A stretch of DNA of 7,378 nt from Thermoplasmata archaeon (GCA_019594025.1 JAFDUB010000080.1:1-7378), one strand, 5' to 3'; counted from the first letter of the stretch, positions 1-5,366 are shown. The notes: generated from the sequence alone by a model not told the origin. Numbers and translations are program-made.

Positions 1-1759
1 GAGCTCGCAGTTCTTGTTCAAGTTCATCAGAACCCTTTCGGTCACCTTCGAGTATAACGTATGCAACCGGAACGTGTCCTTTGAGATCGTCCGGCCTACC
101 TACTACCGCAGCCTCGGCGACGGCTTCGTGGTCCACCAGAGCGCTCTCCATCTCCATGGTGCTCAAACGATGTCCGGCGACGTTTAGCACGTCGTCGATC
201 CTTCCGACCACCCAGAAGTAACCGTCCTCATCCACACGGGCACCGTCTCCAGCAAAGTAAACATCGGAGCCATACTCGGACCAGTAAGTCTGTTCATACC
301 GCTCGGGATCCTCGTACAGAGTTCTGAGCATGGACGGCCATGGTCGTGTTAGTACCAGATAGCCACCTTGGTTCGCTGGTAGGCTGTTACCTGCTGCATC
401 GTAGATATCCGCCTTCATCCCAGGGAACGGTTTGGTCGCACTGCCCGGCTTTAAGTCGGTAAGTCCGGGGAGCGGAGTGATCAGTATCATTCCGGTCTCG
501 GTCTGCCACCATGTGTCAACTATGGGGCACTTTCCTCCACCTATCACATCTCTGTACCATTCCCATGCCTTCGGGTTGATGGGTTCACCGACGCTTCCTA
601 ACAATCGTAATGTGGACAGGTCGCACCGTTCGGGATATTTCTTACCCCATTTCATGAAGAGCCTCACAGCTGTAGGGGCGGTGTAAAGTAAGGTGACACC
701 GTACTTTTCAACTATCTGCCAGAATCTATCCTTATCAGGGTAATCAGGAGAACCTTCGTACATGATCGTGGTCGTTCCGTTGGCTAGAGGTCCATAGACG
801 ATATAGCTGTGTCCGGTGATCCAGCCTATATCCGCTGTGCACCAGTACATGTCATCTTCTTTAACATCGAATACCCACTTATGGGTGGTGGACGTACCGG
901 TCAGATATCCTCCGGTGGTGTGCACTACACCCTTCGGCTTACCGGTTGTACCGCTTGTGTACATGAGGAAGAGCATGTCCTCCGAATCCATCTTCTCGGG
1001 TTCGCACTCGGTGGATTTACCATCTACAAGATCGTGGTAGTAAACGTCTCGTCCGTCCTCCGTGGTTATGTCGTCACGTCCGAGTCTATCTACAAGAACC
1101 ACCTTGTCCACGGTATCCGCTCCATCCAAAGCCTTCACCGCGTTCTCCCACATCTTCAATTTCTTACCTCTTCTGTAGTATCCGTCGGCGGTCACCAACA
1201 CTTTTGATTTAGAATCTTGAAGCCTGTCTCTCAACGCCTTTTGAGAGAATACTCCGAACACGACGCTGTGTGGTGCTCCGATACGGGCACATGCCAGTAG
1301 TCCGATTGCCAGCTCGGGGATCATGGGTAGATAGAAGGTGACTATGTCTCCTTTACCTACACCCAACTCCTTTAGACCGTTGGCGAACTTGCTGACTTCG
1401 TCCTGCAGCTCTGAAAAGGTGAGCTTCTTAGACTCGTCCGTCGGCTCGCCCTCCCAGATTATCGCGGTCTTATCACCCTTACCGTTCTTAACGTGCCTAT
1501 CGATACAGTTATACGATGCATTGATCTTACCGTTTACGAACCACTTTGCGTAGGGTGGATTCCACTCTAGTACCTTATCCCACTTCTCGTACCAGTCCAG
1601 CTTCTCCGCACGTTCTGCCCAGAACTCTTCGTAGTTCTCCTCGGCATACTTGTATATCCCTGGATCGTTGATATTAGCGTTCTTCTTAAATTCTTCCGGC
1701 GGCGGATATATATTCGTATCCTCCAACCTTGCTTCTATATGAGTTTCTTTTTCTGCCAT
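1..1759 (-). CDS. acs: Acetyl-CoA synthetase, AMP-forming (C-terminus cut off by window edge)
   Basis: Converts acetate, ATP and CoA to acetyl-CoA, AMP and PPi in the cytoplasm, through an acetyl-adenylate. The frame is open from the ATG at 1759 to the window edge (586 codons). The N-terminus is typical of Acs (IYPPPEEF, then NDPGIYKYAEEN, then the ERAEKLDWYEKWDKV region). The adenylate-forming P-loop TSGTTGKPKG is at residues 268-277. The acetate/ATP-pocket motif DTWWQTETG is at 415-423. GDGARVDEDGYF, with D505, is followed by GRIDDVLNVAGHR with R520 and R531; these match the ATP-ribose Asp and the two conserved Arg residues of the family in relative spacing. Family members are about 650 residues, so the last ~65 are outside the window, including the PKTRSGK lysine that is acetylated in many homologues. 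Start choice: the ATG has GGTG (1770-1767) 7 nt upstream. An Acs role in acetate assimilation is established for the family; its role here is inferred. Identification is very secure. Confidence 0.98.
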   Translation of the reverse strand, partial: MAEKETHIEARLEDTNIYPPPEEFKKNANINDPGIYKYAEENYEEFWAERAEKLDWYEKWDKVLEWNPPYAKWFVNGKINASYNCIDRHVKNGKGDKTAIIWEGEPTDESKKLTFSELQDEVSKFANGLKELGVGKGDIVTFYLPMIPELAIGLLACARIGAPHSVVFGVFSQKALRDRLQDSKSKVLVTADGYYRRGKKLKMWENAVKALDGADTVDKVVLVDRLGRDDITTEDGRDVYYHDLVDGKSTECEPEKMDSEDMLFLMYTSGTTGKPKGVVHTTGGYLTGTSTTHKWVFDVKEDDMYWCTADIGWITGHSYIVYGPLANGTTTIMYEGSPDYPDKDRFWQIVEKYGVTLLYTAPTAVRLFMKWGKKYPERCDLSTLRLLGSVGEPINPKAWEWYRDVIGGGKCPIVDTWWQTETGMILITPLPGLTDLKPGSATKPFPGMKADIYDAAGNSLPANQGGYLVLTRPWPSMLRTLYEDPERYEQTYWSEYGSDVYFAGDGARVDEDGYFWVVGRIDDVLNVAGHRLSTMEMESALVDHEAVAEAAVVGRPDDLKGHVPVAYVILEGDRKGSDELEQELRA

Positions 1760-1766
1760 GATTTAA

Positions 1767-1855
1767 CACCTTTATATATTATGGACTATTAGTGGAAAAT
1801 CAAACACCTATATAGGTATTTTTTGGTCGATTAACGCCGATTACTATTTTTATAC
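1767..1855 (-). promoter_or_regulatory. Candidate acs promoter region and Shine-Dalgarno site
   Basis: Reading the minus strand toward acs, there are two TATA candidates. GTATAAAAATAG has its core at 1853-1846, which would put transcription start near 1825 and give a leader of about 65 nt. TATATAGG at 1814-1809 lies inside a palindrome and would put the start near 1786, with a leader of about 27 nt. A third AT tract (1780-1771) is too close to the ATG to be a TATA box for this start. The Shine-Dalgarno element AGGTG sits at 1771-1767, 7 nt from the ATG. The choice between the two TATA boxes is an inference. Confidence 0.55.
1806..1817. promoter_or_regulatory. Perfect 12-bp palindrome ACCTATATAGGT upstream of acs
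   Basis: ACCTATATAGGT reads identically on both strands and contains a TATATA core. It could be an operator that overlaps a TATA box, so that a bound dimeric regulator would block TBP. It could instead lie just downstream of a start driven by the upstream TATA at 1853-1846. No cognate regulator is identifiable. The symmetry is directly seen; the function is inferred. Confidence 0.45.
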
Positions 1856-1912
1856 AAGACGATTGTTTATTTTATTTTGATATTTTATTTCTAAACGCCT
1901 TGTTTATTACGC

Positions 1913-1925
1913 TTATCGTCGATAA
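1913..1925. repeat. Short dyad TTATCG-T-CGATAA in the acs/membrane-gene intergenic region
   Basis: A perfect 6-bp inverted repeat around a single T lies 25-37 bases downstream of the stop at 1950 on the minus strand. The rest of 1760-1949 is AT-rich, with T/A tracts at 1865-1890 and the acs promoter elements. No T-run follows the dyad on the minus strand, so it is a poor terminator candidate; it may be a protein-binding site or chance. I see no gene in the 190-base gap. Confidence 0.25.
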
Positions 1926-1949
1926 TAACATTCGTCATGAATCGGGAAC

Positions 1950-2369
1950 TCATGGAGATATCTTACCATTATAAGTACTGACGGTTGCACCTTCGTATTT
2001 TACCACTATCTCGATGGTATTTGCATATCCCTGGTCAACCTGAAAATCGAAAGATACGCAATCAGTAGTCCTACCATGCACGTTGACTTCAAAATCTCCT
2101 GAATCTACCATACGGTCACCGTCTCTGGTCACCGTCCACTCAACCACGGCTTTCCCTTCTGGTTTACCAAAATTAGAGAGGTAAACAAAGGAAGTGAAGT
2201 CTTCTTCGTTTTCACGATAATATACCTCTTGAATATCGAAGTGTGGTTCATCCTCTGGACCCATGCGATTGATCAACACGGCCATGACTACAGTCAGCAG
2301 CAGAAGTAAGATTATGAAGAATAAAAAAAACATCTCCGGTCCGGCGAGTCCTTGATTATCTTTTATCAT
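1950..2369 (-). CDS. Membrane-anchored protein with predicted exterior beta domain, unknown function
   Basis: 139 residues; I do not recognise a named family. After a short polar N-terminus there is one strongly hydrophobic helix (residues 13-33, dominated by F, I and L). A roughly 100-residue domain follows, with alternating beta-type strands (for example TSFVYLSNFGK, GKAVVEWTVTRDG, TIEIVVKYEG). The pattern 'strand, N/S-x-G, strand, ExTV' is reminiscent of CARDB/Ig-like domains of archaeal surface proteins. Topology is probably N-in with the domain outside. It is the second gene of a two-gene operon: its ATG lies inside the end of the upstream gene (14-bp overlap). It has a strong Shine-Dalgarno (GGAGG at 2381-2377, 7 nt before the ATG), which supports this start. 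An A8 run (2323-2330) encodes Phe codons in the membrane helix, and the frame stays intact. The family assignment is inference from pattern only. Confidence 0.85.
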   Translation of the reverse strand: MIKDNQGLAGPEMFFLFFIILLLLLTVVMAVLINRMGPEDEPHFDIQEVYYRENEEDFTSFVYLSNFGKPEGKAVVEWTVTRDGDRMVDSGDFEVNVHGRTTDCVSFDFQVDQGYANTIEIVVKYEGATVSTYNGKISP

Positions 2370-2889
2370 TCTTTTTCCTCCATATGAGTACCGCTAAAAT
2401 AATGATGAATATCATAGTCGCCGCAGAGATAAAGGGTGTATCTTCCTCCACCCTGTATTCATCCTCTATATCATCCTCGGGTATATCGTCCTCTCTCACC
2501 CTAAGGGATTGTCTAGCCTCATAGCTGAAGAAGTCGTCCTCGTAACTGCGGTAGGCGATCCTGTAATCTCCTACAGATAGCGTCAAGTTGAAAGATACCC
2601 CTACACTTTCGTCGACACCTATTGGAGTAACGGGGACACGACCTCGTGATATGATAATGTTTTCAGAAGCACGATTGGCGGGCATGACTAGGTATTCAAG
2701 TTCTAACCGTCCACTGTCCTTGTCACCCCTGTTCACCAACGTTACGTGGGCGGTTATGTTTACTGTATCTCCTTCTCCTTCACGATGAAATTCGAAAAGA
2801 CCCCTCTCAACGTGTATCTCGGGTCGCTCAGCTAGCTCACGGTATCTTAGGTAACCGTATCCAGCCACCGCAGAAACAACAACCAGCAT
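2356..2889 (-). CDS. Bitopic membrane protein with exterior beta domain, unknown function
   Basis: 177 residues. A short N-terminal hydrophobic segment (residues 1-16, MLVVVSAVAGYGYLRY) is followed by a beta-rich region. That region has the repeated pattern ITAHVTLVNRG, RLELEYLVM, VGVSFNLTL, YRIAYRSYED, resembling CARDB-type surface domains. A very acidic linker (EDDIPEDDIEDEYRVEED) leads to a second helix (153-170) and a basic tail RKKNDKR, which should be cytoplasmic. The domain therefore probably faces outside between two anchors. The overall plan is similar to the next gene in the operon, and the two may be paralogues. The start is uncertain: the ATG falls inside the hydrophobic stretch, no Shine-Dalgarno precedes it, and the frame continues 13 codons further upstream to a stop at 2931-2929 (LIP just before Met) without another ATG, GTG or TTG. 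The N-terminus may therefore have been trimmed by a rearrangement. Function not recognised. Confidence 0.8.
   Translation of the reverse strand: MLVVVSAVAGYGYLRYRELAERPEIHVERGLFEFHREGEGDTVNITAHVTLVNRGDKDSGRLELEYLVMPANRASENIIISRGRVPVTPIGVDESVGVSFNLTLSVGDYRIAYRSYEDDFFSYEARQSLRVREDDIPEDDIEDEYRVEEDTPFISAATMIFIIILAVLIWRKKNDKR
2377..2381 (-). promoter_or_regulatory. Strong Shine-Dalgarno GGAGG for the downstream membrane gene
   Basis: On the minus strand GGAGG is followed by 7 nt and the ATG at 2369. It lies inside the 3' end of the upstream coding region. It fixes the start of the 139-residue protein and supports translation from a shared mRNA. Confidence 0.7.
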
Positions 2890-2906
2890 CGGAATTAAAT
2901 TCGATG
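2887..2906. repeat. Near-palindrome spanning both divergent start codons
   Basis: The 20-bp segment beginning CATCG and ending CGATG is symmetric at 8 of 10 base pairs, around an AATTAAATT core. The outer arms contain the CAT of the minus-strand start (2889) and the ATG of the plus-strand start (2904). Only 14 bp separate the two coding regions, and no TATA box is visible about 26 bp upstream of either ATG. Confidence 0.5.
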
Positions 2907-3389
2907 CAAACGTGGATAACCAGGGATCTCAAGGAGTGTATTCGTTCCATGGAAGAACACCGAATGGCACAGTTGAACATGGACTTCGAGTCTTACTTCA
3001 GGGCATGGTTCGATGAGATATTGGATGATCCGGAAATAAACGCCACCTTAGATGAAAACTTCGCACCCATAATCACCGTACAGAATCACGTCACTCCTGT
3101 TGACGATATAAGCGGCGGTGAAAGGACCTCGGTAGCTTTGGCATACAGGCTGGCATTCAACACGATGATAAAGAAAGAGCTTGAACTTAAGAACAATTTG
3201 TTGGTACTGGACGAGCCGACAACGGGCTTCAGCCGTGAACAGTTGAGACGCCTTAAGGATGTTATGGAGAAGGTAACGGCGGATCAGATCGTTATAGTAT
3301 CTCACGAGAATGAGATAGTCAATCTTGCTGATGTGGAGTACTTGGTACAAAAAGAGGATGGTGTGTCACGGGTTGCGAGGGTAGATTGA
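2904..3389 (+). CDS. C-terminal half of a Rad50/SMC-like ATPase, apparently truncated
   Basis: 161 residues that match only the C-terminal lobe of an archaeal Rad50/SMC-like ABC ATPase. Residues 1-25 look like the end of a coiled coil. Then come FxxYFRAWFDEIL and LDENFAPII, the ABC signature ISGGERTSVALAYR (69-82), Walker B LLVLDEP (99-105, with catalytic E104), and the H-loop IVIVSHE with H134. The spacing of all these is normal for the family. The N-terminal lobe with Walker A and Q-loop and the long coiled-coil arms (normally several hundred residues) are absent. Upstream lies a gene on the opposite strand, so no N-terminal half can adjoin. The ATP site would be incomplete unless a separate partner supplies Walker A. 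The ORF has no internal lesion and retains motif residues, which fits either recent truncation or a genuine split gene. No ribosome site or promoter is evident at the ATG. It converges on the next gene with 7 bp between stops. Confidence 0.75.
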   Translation: MQTWITRDLKECIRSMEEHRMAQLNMDFESYFRAWFDEILDDPEINATLDENFAPIITVQNHVTPVDDISGGERTSVALAYRLAFNTMIKKELELKNNLLVLDEPTTGFSREQLRRLKDVMEKVTADQIVIVSHENEIVNLADVEYLVQKEDGVSRVARVD

Positions 3390-3396
3390 AATCAAT

Positions 3397-4353
3397 TCAA
3401 GTCTTACACTGATCCTTTCTGAGTTTATTTCGGATGTAAACCATGAGCATGTCGATCGGGGAAACAAGTACGAGCACAACGAAAAAAAGCACAAAAAAAA
3501 TAGCGTTTTCATGGGGTATCACTATCTTTCCAAAAGAGGTAAGAATGAACATAAACTCACAGTAGATCAAGGCTAACAATGAACTTATGTACCTTTTTTC
3601 CTTAAACTCAGTCCAAGCTATGTCTGCGGTCATCAAGATAAAACCAATCGAGATCATGTTCAATGCAGCAAAAGTAACCAGGGGGCCGGGCTTGAATATG
3701 TACATGAATACATCCAGGATCAATGCACCGAAAAAAAGTAAGAAAAAGCTCAGTACGAATAGGACCTTATACCATATTATGTTCCACCGCTCAAGGAGCA
3801 GTTTACGTTTGTACGATCTTACGGAACCGTCTTCGTAGTAAAATACGGGTTGTTCTTGAGGATACGGTGTTTTCTTGAGTATCACACGACCGCGCAGCAC
3901 ATCCAATATCGAGAAATACGCGCCGCCGAGGATTATCGGTAATATGAAAAAAGATATAAACGATAGATCCGATGCAAAAAATGTCATATATAAAAAAAAT
4001 CCCATGGGAAAGATAAAACTACTGATCAAACCGAGTTCTCTGTATTCGTCTAAGGCGTCGTATGTGAACAAGATGTAAAGCCCTACGAAAACGAGGTTAT
4101 AGACCAATACCCTTTGGATAGCATCGGTTTCGAATCTAGTTAGATATATGAAAACATAGATGACGAGAATTAGGGTAAAGATAGATAAGGTGGAATATAA
4201 CAATTTCCAGGCAAATTTTTTCCATCTATTCTTAAACCTTTTTTGACGCCATTCAACTACCTGGTCATAATATAGCGGTTGTATCATTACCTTCGAAGAA
4301 GCGGTCTCACTGGAACGCTCCCAATATCGTTTCTTTTCAGATTGCTCGCCCAT
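3397..4353 (-). CDS. Eight-helix integral membrane protein with internal 4+4 repeat, unknown function
   Basis: 318 residues, no family recognised. A hydrophilic, basic N-terminus (1-47) is followed by about eight hydrophobic helices near residues 49-71, 81-99, 108-126, 131-153, 194-219, 224-245, 257-278 and 283-307. A hydrophilic loop at 154-192 separates two halves that look related. QPLYYDQVVEWRQKR (25-39) parallels QPVFYYEDGSVRSYKR (168-183), and both lead into a basic/aromatic stretch ending in W-x2-x-YK/WK before the first helix. YDALDEYRELGLISS (98-112) parallels TADIAWTEFKEKRYISS (242-258), and ILDVL (149-153) parallels PIDML (299-303). No catalytic motif or transporter signature is visible. 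The start has AGAAGGAAG (4369-4361) upstream and a TATA element about 57 bp away, so it is probably its own transcription unit. Several A-runs on the plus strand encode its Phe codons, and the region is more AT-rich than the flanking genes. Confidence 0.85.
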   Translation of the reverse strand: MGEQSEKKRYWERSSETASSKVMIQPLYYDQVVEWRQKRFKNRWKKFAWKLLYSTLSIFTLILVIYVFIYLTRFETDAIQRVLVYNLVFVGLYILFTYDALDEYRELGLISSFIFPMGFFLYMTFFASDLSFISFFILPIILGGAYFSILDVLRGRVILKKTPYPQEQPVFYYEDGSVRSYKRKLLLERWNIIWYKVLFVLSFFLLFFGALILDVFMYIFKPGPLVTFAALNMISIGFILMTADIAWTEFKEKRYISSLLALIYCEFMFILTSFGKIVIPHENAIFFVLFFVVLVLVSPIDMLMVYIRNKLRKDQCKT

Positions 4354-4404
4354 TTACGTACTTCCTTCTACATCTTGATTATCTATGGCTATATAATGAC
4401 TAAA

Positions 4405-4415
4405 CTATATATAAG
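4405..4415 (-). promoter_or_regulatory. Candidate TATA box for the eight-helix membrane gene
   Basis: On the minus strand CTTATATATAG reads toward the ATG at 4353. Transcription would begin near 4384, giving a leader of about 30 nt that contains the GGAAG ribosome site. A second AT element (4398-4390) lies nearer and is less well placed. Confidence 0.5.
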
Positions 4416-4432
4416 CGTTTTGCACTCTAAAA

Positions 4433-5038
4433 TCAAATATTTGATCTCTCCTTCAATTCCCTGTACTTCTCCCCGTACTCCTTGGCACAGGTTTCACAGC
4501 ATAGATAGTGCTTTCTACCGTCGAGCTCCATCTTAACCGGTTTCCCCTCTATATGTGCTTTACAGTAGTAACAGTCTAAATCAAGAGAAGCTCGACCTTC
4601 TAAAAAAACGGGGCCGCAATCCCTAAAGGTACCTGTTACCCTGGAACTGCCGAATCCCACTATGCCCTCCATCCCCTTTAACTCCTTGAGCGTGCGGTCC
4701 ATCTCTCTCAACTGATCTACAGAGAATACAGCCATCAGACTACCGCCGTCCAGTTCGTAGAGAGTTCTAACTTCGGGCATGTTGAGGATATTTTTGGATA
4801 TAGACTCTAACTTATCCGGTCTAGCGTCTATATTCAGAACGAAGGTATGCAACCCCATCATATCTACGTTCAACCTAGCACCGTAACCACGGATCAAACC
4901 CATGTCCTCCAATTCCTTTATCTTGGTACTAATGGTGGGAGTGCTCACGTTCAGCTCCTCCGCCAGGGAACGCATGGACCGACGTGAATCCTCCTGAAGA
5001 GCCTTCAAGATTCCTACTTCAATATCGTTCAATTCCAT
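4433..5038 (-). CDS. copT: Copper-responsive transcriptional regulator, Lrp/AsnC-type HTH plus TRASH domain (CopT-like)
   Basis: 201 residues. Residues 1-60 form an AsnC/Lrp winged helix-turn-helix (LNDIEVGILKALQEDSRRSM, then LAEELNVSTPTISTKIKELEDMGLIRGYGA). Residues 61-140 form an Lrp-like effector/dimer region (HTFVLNIDARPDKL, then VRTLYELDGGSLMAVF). The C-terminus is a TRASH metal-binding domain with C156-x2-C159, then C180, C181 and C184 (CYYC, CCETC), and a further Cys at 141. In the archaeal cop cluster this architecture is a regulator that binds the copMA promoter and changes affinity with copper. Here it is divergent from copM and copA, as in those clusters. The operator-like repeat at 5069-5086 touches its own TATA box, which suggests autoregulation. 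The ATG is chosen because the TATA centre lies 26-27 bp upstream, which predicts a leaderless transcript; no Shine-Dalgarno precedes it. Copper as the inducer is inferred from the CopA neighbour. Confidence 0.93.
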   Translation of the reverse strand: MELNDIEVGILKALQEDSRRSMRSLAEELNVSTPTISTKIKELEDMGLIRGYGARLNVDMMGLHTFVLNIDARPDKLESISKNILNMPEVRTLYELDGGSLMAVFSVDQLREMDRTLKELKGMEGIVGFGSSRVTGTFRDCGPVFLEGRASLDLDCYYCKAHIEGKPVKMELDGRKHYLCCETCAKEYGEKYRELKERSNI

Positions 5039-5059
5039 GATCGTTTTAACAGAAGTAAG

Positions 5060-5069
5060 ATAATATAAA
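5060..5069 (-). promoter_or_regulatory. TATA box of copT, predicting a leaderless mRNA
   Basis: TTTATATTAT on the minus strand is centred about 26-27 bp from the A of the copT ATG at 5038. With usual archaeal spacing, transcription starts at the start codon itself. The upstream edge of the box meets the inverted repeat at 5069. Confidence 0.6.
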
Positions 5070-5086
5070 CTTTACGTTTGTAAAGT
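5069..5086. promoter_or_regulatory. Probable CopT operator, inverted repeat ACTTTAC-N4-GTAAAGT
   Basis: Perfect 7-bp arms (5069-5075 and 5080-5086) surround the spacer GTTT, in the only region shared by the divergent cop promoters. It overlaps the position where TFB would contact upstream of the copT TATA box. It lies about 24 bp upstream of the copM TATA box. Related half-sites follow: GTAAAT (5085-5090) and ATTTTAC (5100-5106). A dimeric HTH regulator fits the symmetry. Which protein binds is inferred. Confidence 0.65.
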
Positions 5087-5089
5087 AAA

Positions 5090-5099
5090 TATGTACATA
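5090..5099. promoter_or_regulatory. Palindrome TATGTACATA upstream of the copM TATA box
   Basis: A perfect 10-bp palindrome sits between the main inverted repeat and the copM TATA box and is flanked by GTAAAT and ATTTTAC half-sites. It may be part of an extended regulator footprint. Alternatively it is chance in an AT-rich region. Confidence 0.35.
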
Positions 5100-5109
5100 A
5101 TTTTACAGA

Positions 5110-5115
5110 TATAAA
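5110..5115 (+). promoter_or_regulatory. TATA box of the copMA transcript
   Basis: TATAAA within GATATAAACC predicts transcription start near 5138-5139 and a leader of about 30 nt before the copM ATG at 5169. The leader carries the ribosome site GAGGTG. Confidence 0.6.
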
Positions 5116-5155
5116 CCGAAAATGCAATGAATAATAAGGCACATATACACACATA

Positions 5156-5161
5156 GAGGTG
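5156..5161 (+). promoter_or_regulatory. Shine-Dalgarno GAGGTG for copM
   Basis: GAGGTG stands 7 nt before the ATG at 5169 and fixes this start, so the N-terminal MAKDPIC of the protein is real. Confidence 0.7.
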
Positions 5162-5168
5162 TTTAAAA

Positions 5169-5366
5169 ATGGCGAAAGATCCCATCTGTCAAGGGGAATC
5201 TAATTCCCCAAAGTCGCAAAGATTCAATTCACCCATCTTTGCTCCCAGTATGGAAGTGGACGAGGGGGCTACCGATCTAAAGACTTACTACAAAGGTAAA
5301 ACCTACTACTTCTGTGCCCCTGGATGCAAAGCTCAATTCGAGGAAGACCCCGATAAGTACCTGTAA
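5169..5366 (+). CDS. copM: Small YHS/TRASH-domain copper-binding protein (CopM-like) with in-frame insertion
   Basis: 65 residues. The C-terminal part is a textbook YHS/TRASH-type metal domain: MEVDE (28-32), TYYKGKTYYFCAPGCKAQFEEDP (39-61), ending DKYL. In archaeal cop clusters the equivalent small protein is the predicted metallochaperone CopM, co-transcribed with copA. Likely metal ligands are C7, C49 and C53. The odd point is at the N-terminus: family members usually read KDPVCGMEVD without a gap, whereas here DPIC (4-7) is separated from MEVDE by twenty residues (8-27) rich in S, P and N. This appears to be an in-frame insertion of about 57-60 bases; it contains two hairpins and a partial repeat of the flank (see the separate entry). 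It moves C7 away from the FCxxGC pair in sequence, though not necessarily in space. It is followed 46 bp later by copA, same strand. Family identity is secure; function as a copper chaperone is inferred from context. Confidence 0.88.
   Translation: MAKDPICQGESNSPKSQRFNSPIFAPSMEVDEGATDLKTYYKGKTYYFCAPGCKAQFEEDPDKYL
5190..5249 (+). repeat. In-frame insertion inside copM carrying two perfect hairpins
   Basis: The segment between the codons for C7 and M28. Hairpin 1: GGGGAAT (5193-5199), loop CTA, ATTCCCC (5203-5209). Hairpin 2: GCAAAGAT (5216-5223), 11-nt loop, ATCTTTGC (5235-5242). CCCATCT occurs both just before the insertion (5181-5187) and inside it (5232-5238), in the same reading frame and 51 bases apart. 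AAAGAT also occurs in both places. This suggests partial tandem duplication or a small palindromic element. Not similar to any element I recognise. Confidence 0.6.

Noticed and set aside
809..1207. Plus-strand open frames across 432-1553
   Set aside because: They lie opposite the clearly coding acs frame, which shows every expected motif. They are antisense shadows without family resemblance or ribosome sites.
2323..2330. A8 and other A-runs (for example 3493-3500) as sites of frameshift or programmed slippage
   Set aside because: Reading frames continue unbroken across them and the encoded Phe/Leu helices make sense, so no frameshift needs to be invoked.
3048..3350. Minus-strand open frame opposite the ATPase fragment
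   Set aside because: The plus frame contains the ABC signature, Walker B and H-loop in order. The antisense frame has no recognisable features.
5193..5209. Possible tRNA anticodon arm with CTA anticodon (5-bp stem, 7-nt loop, T at position 33), which would suggest an amber-reading tRNA
   Set aside because: No D-arm, T-arm or acceptor stem can be built around it on either strand, and the segment is in frame inside copM. The resemblance is chance.
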